Below, in pieces: positions 48,001-60,000 of a stretch of DNA of 64,000 nucleotides. Position numbers and translations under genes: made by a program. Source of the stretch: Aradus depressus (Eukaryota > Arthropoda > Insecta > Hemiptera > Aradidae); NCBI GenBank assembly GCA_963662175.1, contig OY759215.1:24541079-24605078 (forward strand). Direction: 5' to 3'. The notes beneath the pieces are model-generated. The model had not been told where the DNA came from. It saw nothing but the letters and a program-made list of their open reading frames with translations, and made no database searches. Position 1 is the first letter of the stretch. Every line of letters starts with the position of its first letter.

Positions 48001-51000
48001 ATAAATATACAATCATTCTCGATCAGTACCGGAAGATACTGAGAAAAAAACAAGACATAACTTCATTGAATTTTTCTGTTATTATCCAGTCAATATTCCC
48101 ATGGTGAGCTAGACTCGAAACCATAAAATCGTCGAAGAACTCAACTAACTATACTTTAGGACAATAAAAAATAATAAATTTGTGTTATTAATACATGAAC
48201 GCAATGTTACCTAACCGTAATAGTTTTGGATTACTTTATGGCACTCTGTTGCACCAGACAAGATATTCCCACATACAAGGCAAGTTGTCTAAAATACCAT
48301 GAAAAAGAAGTTTGACAACTTACATTGCCTGAATAGCCCATAAATTAGTTAATAGTCTGAATAGCCTATAAATTAGTTAATAGTCTGACTATTTGGTGTA
48401 CATACTGTTTTTCTTGTTTTTCCTTATTGTTTTAGATGAACACTGATATTTTTATTTCAATTTGGTACAGAAAAACCTTTTAAAATACCTGTTTTAAAAA
48501 AAAAAACAATATAAGTCCATGAAATGAATACCAAGCTTTATTTTCTAATTCATTTAAACGCCTTTGATGAATACAAAGGAATCAATGATTTTTGAATGGG
48601 CGTTACAGATGAAACAAATATATTTATTTGATTGTTTTTAGACCTTTCATAGAGCCACTTTATGAAGTACCTACCATTTTAATTAAAAATTTACTTTTGA
48701 AGTATATATGTACAAATGAATTTTAAATTCACAGTGGGTACTAATATCTCATCATATTTTACAAAACTAAACAAATAAAAACACATTTCAATAAACAATA
48801 ATAATTTCTAAATGTACTCATGAAAACTTTGAGAACTTTTAAATTAAAAACTTCAAGAATAAATGTTTGGCAAAATTTTCTTTTTAACTGTAGACGACCG
48901 TTGAAGGTGGGATATATAGACTGCATGTAATCAGATAAAAGTTTAATTGAATATTACCGGTAAATACAAAGCAGACAGTAAGAGCTATTCAGGTGAGCGA
49001 GCGCGCCTCTACCTCCGCACCCATTACGCCCCTCGTTACTCGAATATGTTATTTCTAATGAGCGAAAAAATGTTTAAATTGAAAATGTCTTTCATATTGA
49101 TTCAGTAACTTTTTCAATTAGCATCAATAGTGAGAAAACTGAAATAACTGTACAACAAACAAAATAGAAAAATTCTCATTTTACATTTAAAATACATAAA
49201 TATTCAATTAATAAATTTTGAATAAGTATTACATTTGTATTACTCACATTATACAAACATAATTTGAATTTTGGATACAAATACAATAATAACAAAATAT
49301 ATAATAATCTAAATAGAAATCCTACATCCATATAAAGCAACTCTAGATGTAAGAATCAAGATCTGCTTGCTGTTCATCTCTATACGATTATTTTACGCTA
49401 AAAACAACAATTATTAAGAAAAACCAAATCATTTTATAAAATCACTATTATGACCACCAATTTAACATCAAGACTACCATTTTAAGCTTTAACAATTGAA
49501 AATAAATAAAATAAAAAATAAAAATAAATAAAACAGCCAAACATTTAAATCGTCTCATAACCAGTTTACATTGTTCATGCGGAAAAAAACTAAATTAAAA
49601 AGTACCGTTTTAATTTACACAAAGATACATTCAGTGGCGGCCTTTGTAACTGTTATACTATTCGAAAATGTTGACATATTTCTTTCACTAATTAATCTTC
49701 GGTGCATATAATTATTTGTATAAATAATTGAATTAAGCCATCAATGTAATCCCCCCGCATGAAAATCTGTTGTAATTTTTGAATAAGTCCGAAGATGAAA
49801 GCGAGTGTATTTCTTCAAATATTCATTTACTTACATGAAAGGAGTGTATATGCAAATAATTAGGTTTTTGTAAGTCACAGACAAAATAAACTTAGAAAAA
49901 AATGTATTAGGATATTCCAAAATGTTCCCAAAACTGAACCCCGTACTAAATGTTCCACATATATCGTTCTTTAAAAAATAAAGGCCTTCTGGAGTAGTTT
50001 TTTATCGGAAAGCCCATAAAAGTAGTCAACAAGTGATTCGTTGGGAAGCCCTCACAGTAAGGATCCACTTGCTCTTGTAGTTGGCCCTGACCACTAAAAA
50101 ACACCCTTGTGAAAACATCAATATCGAATCTGAATTTTAAAAACATTTAAAGAATGTAATCCGAACTTATTGTATTAACGAACCGTCGCCACTGAATACA
50201 TTTTTATGAAAAAGGTTTGAATTTTGAAAACACAAAATTAAAGTTTTGTAAAATTAAATTAAAAATATTTACAAAAAACATTCCAAAAAACAGAGAATAA
50301 TTTAATTAAAAAGAAAAAAAAAAGAAGGAGGAAAATGGTTGACGAACATATATCATCAATACAATATCTAACAGTAGATCATTTGAGTATACATTTTTTG
50401 TAATCAAAATATATTTTTTTAATATAAAATAAAATAAATATATAAATAAAAAGGAGAGATGAGGTGTTCCTCTTCTGATAAGGGCAGGTCAGGTCAGATA
50501 GTGTAAGGTAGATAGGTAGTGATAGAGAAAGGTGAGGTGGGTGCTCTTATTTGATAGTTCTAGTTTGTAGACAAACAAAACTCACTATTGACTGTAGTAG
50601 TGACTTTCCTCTTCCTACAACCTAGAACCACCACTGAGTCAATATCTGATATGGGACAGTGCGACAACTACAGTACATTACATACATTAACAGACAATCT
50701 GTTGACACCTTTCTTATACACTTCAATGGGAGATCAATCACTATATACAACAAATTTATATTTAACAAAAAAAGAAAAAAAAATTAAGACTAATGGCAGA
50801 GATTCACAAATGAACATGATTTAAATAAGCTAAAAAAAAAAAAAATTAATGCTGCCCACAGAACTTAGATCAATATGTACAGAAAATCGCCAAGCATTTA
50901 CGTATGAATGAGATAAAAAATTAAGATATTTCCTTTAAAATGAGAGTATACAATATTAATAGCTAAATAATAATTTTATTTAAAACGTACATAATAACTC

Positions 51001-54000
51001 CAATAAGAATGTTTACTATTTCTTATTAGCAATGAGTGAGGGCTTTACTTCTAGAAGAATGTTTCAATGCTTTGCTATTAATATGAAAATGATTCTGAAA
51101 TACTTTAGAGTTTGCGTAATTTTTTTTTTATGTTTATGGGAATAACTTCTACAAGCTTCTACTCAAAGCATGTCAATTTTTATTTTTTTTATTTTACGGA
51201 AAGATATTTACATGACCTACTGAAAATGTCATTAATTACTATTTTCTCTTGAGATGTTTGCTTCTTATTTCTTGTGCTCTCTTAAGCGGTTAAGCTGATT
51301 TTCATGAAAACTGCGATAGTTAAAATAATATCTAACTATTATAATAAAGTCTCAACCAAATGTAAAATACGGTACCGTTTTTTTCTCGTTACATAGAAAC
51401 GGTTGTTGTAACCACTTTGATTTCTTTTTTTTTTCGAAAGAAACTAAATCCTGTATGTCTGCCACAGCATTCCCATTGTTCACTATGAGTTGGTTAGACC
51501 CTTCTCTGCCCTTCTGTTGTACAATGTAAATCTGTCCGAGAAGTCTTCTGAATGAGAACGAAAAAGTCAAGTATGCAACCTCACTCTTTTCGGGGATAAT
51601 TGTCTCAATTTAAAATGTATGTCTATTTTTAAGACAATTCATTTAGATCATACAGGAGTGATTCCGGGGGTGGAGCCACCCGGCGGAGTTGAGCGGAGCG
51701 AGCAGGGGCAGAACCCCTAGTACTTTACTAGAAAATGGTTCCATTCGTTAGAAACTAAATACAAAAATACCATATCATAACATTATTTGCTCCCATCGAA
51801 ATGCATTTGAAATTAGCAACAATAATTGATAATATACATAATCAGGCCTTTTTTTCTCCCAGACGCGCCGCGCCGCAAAGGCTGGCTTATTTATATTATT
51901 TTTTTTGACACTTCGAAGATTAATTTAAAAATGTTCACAGAGGTTAATTATTTTAGAGATCAATTTATGATTATAACTATATATAAAAGATAAATTAATC
52001 AATTAAAAAAATCTAACAGATCTCTTATTTTTTTTTAAATATCATTATGAGCTGCAGCGTTGTATTGGAGAACACTTCTACAAGGTAATCAATCAGTGTA
52101 AGAAATATTTGAAGAGATGAAAATAATTTGAATCTTGCTTTAACCTTTTTATCCTTGGATAGACAACATTTTTTTTATTGTTCATCATCAATGAACAACT
52201 TGACTCGGTAACCGACTTGTGCCGGAGAGCAGTAAGTAACTTCATTTTCCATAATATTGCCCTGAAGACATTTTGAATTTGGAACATTTTTTTATTGAAG
52301 AAATCAATCAATAAGTTACATTTTTTAATATTGCGCGAGGTTTAGACATTAATTATTTTTACTACAATCACTAACATTGCCTTCAGACTAAACTAATTTT
52401 GGTTTATTGTTAAACTTTTTTTTTTGTAAATATACGTATTTAAAACAAAGCTTGTCCAATATAATCAAAACTTTCCGAAGTTATTGTAATATATTAATTT
52501 TAGTTTATTTTGATTCCTATTTATTTTATTGTTATTGGTGGAGAGACAGAGTTACCAGAAAGAACAAGAGCTGACACAGGTAAGCGATATGTTGTATTTC
52601 AGGTGGAGACAACCAACTAGGAACATTTTCTTTTATTTTAAATAGGCAAATGTCTCAAGTTAGTGTCTCAATTGACGCCACGAACAGGTAAGTGTCTCAG
52701 TATATATATATTTTTTTTTGGCAGAAAAAAAGGCCTGTATATAAGGTAAATGTAATGGTTGGTATGGATGATACTGACCAGTGGAGTTGTGCTGTGTGCG
52801 CTGGTCCTCCCCCTGGCCGCTGTCCTGAGGATGGAAGACCACGGTCCATCGGTCCAGCCGGATCTCCTCGGCGTCTATCACATCCCGGAGCAAGTTGAGA
52901 GGATCCTCTCCCCCCGTGTATCCTGAGCCCCACCGCAGCACGCGGGCCAAATCGTTACCTACACAAAGAGGCAATACCACATCAATGTTTGTTATAAACG
53001 TTTACACTAAATGTTTAATTATAAGTTCCAATTTACTTTATAGAGGGACCCAGGTGGCAAAACAAAATTGGTATTAACATAAGAAATTTTAAATTTTTAC
53101 AAGAAAACTAAATGGTCACAAAGGTTTTTTCGAAAATAATTTTTCATGAAGATTTTAGGTCACAATAGGCAAAATCAGGAGTTCTATTATTCTGGAACAT
53201 ACTATTCTGTATTAGGCATAACAAATTAAAATGAAATTCCAGCAGTCCATTGCTTATTTTTTTATATTTTAGTTAGTTTTAGAGTTTAGTTCGTATATCC
53301 ACTATATATATTCACTATTTTTATTTGTGGAAAATCCGTTAACAAAATCGAAGAGGGACATTGAAAAGCAAGGAAATTTTAGCGTAACTATTTCATATGC
53401 ATAAATTTTACTAAATGGCTTTCGTCAATCTGGAGTCCAATTTAAAATCAAGGAACAAGATCAGGACACAATTTACTAAAATAAAGAGAGTCATGTACCC
53501 ACCAGTTCCGAGAGGAACAATGGCGCAGGGTGGGGAAGAGCACACACTGTCCTGGCCCACATTGTCCAGACACTGAAGAACCCATCCGATAGTACCGTCA
53601 CCACCGCACACCAAGATCTTATAGTCTTTGATTCGCCGAAATACGTACAATCTGAAATTACAAATATATTTGCATTTCATTTTTCAGGAGGTAGTCATCA
53701 TAAATATAATATAGTAATATTCATTTAATGGCTATTGGAGATTGCAAATTCAATCTTCTTGGAAAATAAGAAAAGCCAGCACACAACTACTTTTTATTCT
53801 CCTATAAAATTATTTCTGAGGTAAGTTCTGTGAGGCTATCGGGCGCAAACAATAAATTCTGGAGGTCAAATTAAGTGAATGGAACGCTTTCTTATACAAT
53901 TAAGGTAAAAAAACTACGTTTTTTTATAAGTTGCAACAAATCTTATCTTTATTACGAATTACACGACTAATATTCGCAACTAATCTTACCTTTATTACAG

Positions 54001-57000
54001 ATTAAATGACTAATATTTGCCCTAATGACTTATCAGGAATAATGCGAAAAATGTAAAAAGCTATGAATAAAAAAAAAAAAAGTGTTCAATAGGGTGGGCT
54101 TTCTTTGTGATTTCAGTGCAATAAAGTATAAAATGTTACATTTAAATTTACATGAAGGCAAGTTTTAAGAACTTATTCTATAATTCTACAATAACATTAA
54201 AGAGTAAATTGGCAAGACATTTTCATTTCTTTTTTTAAACCAACTTACCCAGGGAGGGGTCCGCCGTTATCCAAATCGAAGACCTGATAAGGATTTAGAA
54301 GTTTCCTGAAAGAGGAGATCAGCTCTAGCCCTTGACATCCACCAGACTTGACGTTGACAAAGACCAGAAGAGGTTTCACTCCAGCAGGGACCATCCTTGG
54401 TTCAATGTTTGGCAATAGCATCACTAAAAAACATTTAAAATATATACATGTAAACGGGTACAAATATATATACATCTTCAATACAAAACATGTATTTTGG
54501 CCAAGGGACTTGCAGATGTATCTTTGAAGTAGTCACATTATAACGACTTCTAACGGATAATATGCAATCTGCGAAAAAAAAAATATATATACATATATTG
54601 TTCAAAGAAAACCACAATTATTCCACATATTCTTATCGAGAAAAAAAAACCGACACTTAAATATTGCAGCATTAAAATATTGACACATATTTGGAAGGCT
54701 GTCCGTAATTGGGATCTAAAAACTATGGTGGCCCTACGAAGTTCTGTTTAATCAAATAATCTCTTCCTTCTTGCATAACCTGTAACTCTTATTAGCTTTT
54801 ACTTCTTACCAATTGCTTTTACAAGATAATTATACAATAATTGTAATATTAACTTAATATCTCTTTCAGATGATACTCAGTAGGTACATAAACTAATAAA
54901 ATAATATGATAGTATTGAGAGAAACAAACCTAAAAGTTGTTTGTCTTCGTATTGTGATTCTCTGAGCGTATATAACGCCCTCACAGCCTTTTTTGCATCT
55001 TCGTAAATAATAACCATGGAACCATATTCATAGTATATGGGACCAATTGAAGAGAATTTATTTTCTGAAAAAGAAATAAATTATAAAAAACAAAATAATG
55101 CTAGATGAAGTTTGAATAATATAAAGATTTCATTGAACAAGCAGTCACAAAGAGCCGAATCAACTTTACGTTAAAAAAGTCTTACGACATTCCGCAATAT
55201 CATCAGGTTGTAAACGAAGATCGGCAGACGCCTTCCTAGATGTTTCACAGACTTCAACTGAGTCCGTTAAAGCTTAAGAAGACTCTTTTCTATACGGACC
55301 ATTTAGCAAATAAATCATATTGTAGACATATTTTTGCAAGACTAAAATCGTTATTATGTCTAGTCCTCTAACATAGTTAAGTACTCCAAATAGTGTCGAA
55401 ACAATATTCCACTGGATACAGGTTTTGCAATTCCATATGAATGGTATTTATTGTAATATATTATTGAAACAGACACAGTATAATTACCTTTTCCTAGAAA
55501 CTCTAAAAGGATGTTTTCGTATGTTTTCTGAGAGAGGGAGGAAGGTAGGTTTCCTATGAAAAGGGCCAGGTTGGGACCATGGGGGTCCTCCTTCATCTGC
55601 AGATAGAACCTCATTAGTTCCATCTGACGGATCGAGTCCTTACCAAGTGCCTTCATGATATCCAGTGGCTTCTCATCTTTACCGAGCACTCTTTCACTCA
55701 CTGCAACAATTATTCTTACTAAAGTCTGTTTTTCCAAGTTGGAATTTGACAAGTTAGGCTTAGTCCGCCTTATTCATAAATACTTGAAATGTATGCCAAG
55801 GTTATGGATGTTACTACAATGAATCCTGTTGGATGATGGATAAATAATGCAAATTAAGCCTAACCATATAAGTATTTAACTATGAAGCTTCAACTTACAA
55901 AAACCCTATTAAATTATTACTTTAACGCCTTTAATAAAGTGCATTACTTAGCAGTGTCTGATATAATAACGTTCGTCGACTTTATTGAGCGAATAGCGAT
56001 AACATGTTGCTCTTAAATAAAGAATCAAGTTCCGTAAAAATGTACACATTTCGCGCCTTCTTATATTTTAGCTCTTTTGTTTTGTTAGCTTTGTTCATCA
56101 AATGTTTTCTGACAGAAATCTCATTCCATTTTAGAGAAAAAGTTTAAGAAGCAGAAAAGATTCCCTCGAACGTTATTACAATCCTTGATTTTAATTTTGA
56201 AGGGTACAGGGGAAAAACTGTGAGAGACTAAAACTATTTTGAGGAAATGATAAAATATTCATGAAGGAAGAATTGTATGCTTACATTAAGACAAAAATCC
56301 AAACCCGAACAGGAATCGATGAAATCCCATTAAGCAAAAGTTTATGGGAGATGACGTTTTTTTAGAAAACAAAAGAAAAAATGAGTTCGAATCCCAACGA
56401 GTCTAATAAATTATATTTCAATATATTTGAACATCATAATCATCTAGGTTGGAATTACAATAGTTCCAAAGGTCAATTCAAAGGCTAATGTTTTTATTTG
56501 ATGATTTCGCATGACAAAAAAATTGTTGAACTAGCTCCATAAAAATAAATATCTAAAATTTAACCTTTAACTTAGTTGAATATTTTAAGGGTGGAATAAA
56601 CTTACCTCCACGGTCGAGAAGGATTTCACTGAGCCTAAGATCACAAGGTTTCTTTTCTAGTTTAAAACTTTCAACAGCCTCTTGTATGACATCAGTGATC
56701 GTATGAATCGAACTTACTTCTATTGTAACAAATGGCTGACTAACTTGAATTTTTCCAGGATAGACTCGAACTTCACCTCTATCGCTATCTCTGCAAAAAA
56801 TATATATATTAAACATCATACTTTCTTGCGTTATATTTTAAAGACTAATAAAAATAATTATGACAGAGTTGGCACTCGGAAAGTTTAACAGGAAGGGGCC
56901 AAACTTCGGTTTATGTAGTCAAGCACAGTTGGTTCACATATTTGCTACATTAACACTACTACCTGACGTATAAAATGCCACAAAATCATACTGTCTAAAT

Positions 57001-60000
57001 AGGTTTGAATTTCATAATACGAAACAAGAGGCCCCTTAACTGTAATGAATTGAAATTTACTGGTGAAACCTCAGAAAAAGGGACTGTCCCGGGACCACTA
57101 TTTAGATGTATACAGGAAAGAGTGACTCACGGTATAACTGGGCGAAGATACAAAAACATTCATTTCGAACCCTCTATATTTAAACACTCTAAAAATGCAT
57201 AGTTAATATAAAACAGAAGCAGAGATACATATATGATGAGTTATTAAAGATAGATCAAGTAAGATATTCCTCTATATTTGATTTCATGTTTTACCATCTT
57301 TATAAATGTAATACAATTTTTCATAGCAAAACAACCAAGGGCTTCAACTTTCGCTTGAAATGTTAGGCCTTCTCTTTTTCGAACCCATCTCACACAACTA
57401 CGGACGCGAAACTTTAAAATTAATCCACCCCAAAAATTCAATTCTCAATCTGCTAAATAAAAACTTTAGAAGCAAACACTTGCTTCTTGGATTGCATTTT
57501 GATAAATAGGCACTAAACGTAAATTACGCAAGACCATTGTGAGCTTTATTTTAAAGAAGCCTCCTGAAACCCGTACCTCAACCAGATCCTGCGACTTTCG
57601 CCTTTATTCATTGTAGAGACCCTTATTTGGATGGTTCACTCACTATTTAGAGATTTTCCTACAGGATTCTTATTGGCAGATTATTGGATCCGCGAAAAGT
57701 GCCCACCAGGATACTATGGGGTGTCCGCTGAAGGGAAGTATACATTAACTGAGGTTTCACAGTATGGCATTCCTTCAAAAATTTTAAATTACTCAACTTA
57801 CTTAAACCTAAGAAAAACAGCTGGTCTTTTTCCTTCTCTTCTGATGAGACTTTGTATCGGGCTGGGATCAATCAATGGTGCTTCACTTGCCGCATATAGA
57901 TCCGTCAAATAGAAATTCGCTAGGAAGGCATTATGAAAACATAATTGACAATAACTTATATATAATAAAGCAGTAAAATAAATTTGAAATGAAACTACAC
58001 TAATAAACTTACATGGATCTTTAGTTATATGGAATGCCCTCAGAGCTTGGGTTAGAACGTGCTCTGTCGACGCTAATCGAGATACTGTTATGGTACGAAA
58101 TATTCTTCTTCTAATGGAATTATTCCCGTCATAAACTTTAACAACTTCTAAAAACACAAAAATCAAAATTAAAAGTAAGAATATAGAAAGTAAGAATTTG
58201 GCTCTGAGACTGCGCGAACAGATTAATACAATGGATGTAGGGCTAGTTGAGATGAAAAGGACCTGTTAAGATGGGCCCGAAAACCCTTGCTTAAAACTTA
58301 AAAGGCAGAAAATAATATTTTTGGAACAGATAGCAATGTATATCGATCAATATTTAACTAAAACGAATAATTGCTGAGAATTAAATAATAATTACAAACA
58401 AAAAAGGAATTCTCTGTTGGACAAATATTACTCAGGTGACTTTTCTTCCTGCCTTCTCCTGCTTCCGTCACTGCTGCAGTCCTGTCCCAGTTGTACTACT
58501 CCACCACTTTCAAGCTCTTCTTCAGTGACATCCTGATTCCGTTATGTCTCTATCTTTGTCAATGTCCGTCTATCTCAGCTGGTCGGTAATTTCTTACCAG
58601 CTCCCCTTCTTCAAAAAGTCGTTCTCTTTCTTTGTGCTTCCGGTGAATTTTCCCTAATTCCTCCGTATATTGTCTCTCTGCTTTTATCTCAAAATTCAGT
58701 TTAGATCAGAAAATCCTTCATGTCAATGTTGGTGGAATGTGCCGTTAATCTGTATGTCATTAGACAATTTTGTTCTTTTTCTTTTTGATCGAAATTTTTC
58801 TTCTTAAATAGCTCTCAAAGCAGTTTCCAATGTCTGAACAAAACTTGTACATTTGATGTCGGGTGAAGTGGCGCTAGAAGAATGTGTTGGATATCACTGC
58901 CTTTCAAAAATCTTTGAATTTCCTCTAAGGCAATGTCCATGGCGCTTCTTACCAAAAACAAACACTAAATTATATTATTATTGCCACCTTATTTATACTA
59001 ATTATAATTATTTGAGCCACACTCTTGCAGCTTTCTCCTGTTGGCCGATCAATAGTAAATAAAGTAAAAGAGACGAAATAAATTTGATATTTTTTTGTAT
59101 TCAATCTCTTATTCTAACTTTTGAAAGACAATAACTATCCAAATATTTAAACATCTGCTTGAAAGAAATAGAACACGAAGTTGCTAAGTTAAAAAAAGTA
59201 GTAGTTTGCAAAATATTTTTCAAAGTTAATCTTATTACTTCAAAATGCGTGAGAAAAAATAAATTTTAGGAACCATTCCTTGAATAGTTGAAGTAATCAA
59301 TGTTCAGTTTGATAGGCAGCGCTGTCCTGGAATGCGGCCAACTGTGGAACTAACACACGTCAACAGGCTCTCTAGGGTCAACCTAAAATGAATTATAAGT
59401 AGCACCCTTCAGCAAAACAAGATATGGATTGTTGTAAAATGCATCCCAGCATTTCAAAATACCTTCTTCATATAGGATAGAAAGATATCGACTCTTTGGA
59501 TTTTACGAGAAAATAAAGAGACAACAAAAACATTATTCACGAAGAGGCTTAGAAGAATGTTAAAATAAAAATGGCCAAAAATTAGTAGTGTCCTCATCTC
59601 GAACGATCCATTCCCGATAATTGTAGACTGAAAGGAAACTTTCATCATTCGTTATTTCAAAAAGTATTAACTTTAATTATTTTTTGTATGTGTAAAATTA
59701 AGGATTTCCAAGTGTGAAAATGATTTTTTCTTCTGAAAATTCCCCTTTCGTTCACAGTTTCGAACCAAATGGATCTAAACAAATTTTTAGAATGAATTAT
59801 ATTGTTTACTAAGCTGGTACGGACGTTTCTTCTTAGCTTGTCTCTGCATTAAATCAGGGTACATAATTATAATGCCCTCGTTCTCGCTTACATAAAGTCG
59901 GTCTCTATAATCCAAAACCGCCCTTCAGGATAGTCTGTCACTGTATACACTGAACAACCACTAGGAACATATTTCAGCTTCGAAGCCAAGTAGGCAATAA

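Larger units (their letters stand above)
47273..52778. other. Large DGK theta intron
   Basis: No coding exon is recognised. It contains a 28-bp tandem duplication at 48329-48384, a GC-rich hairpin-forming unit at 51661-51722 and many AT-rich simple tracts. The exons on each side join directly in phase, so no missing exon is required. Confidence 0.5.

Noticed and set aside
52660..52705. Repeated AGTGTCTCA units as a tandem array or regulatory site
   Set aside because: Only about three imperfect, unevenly spaced units; insufficient to call.
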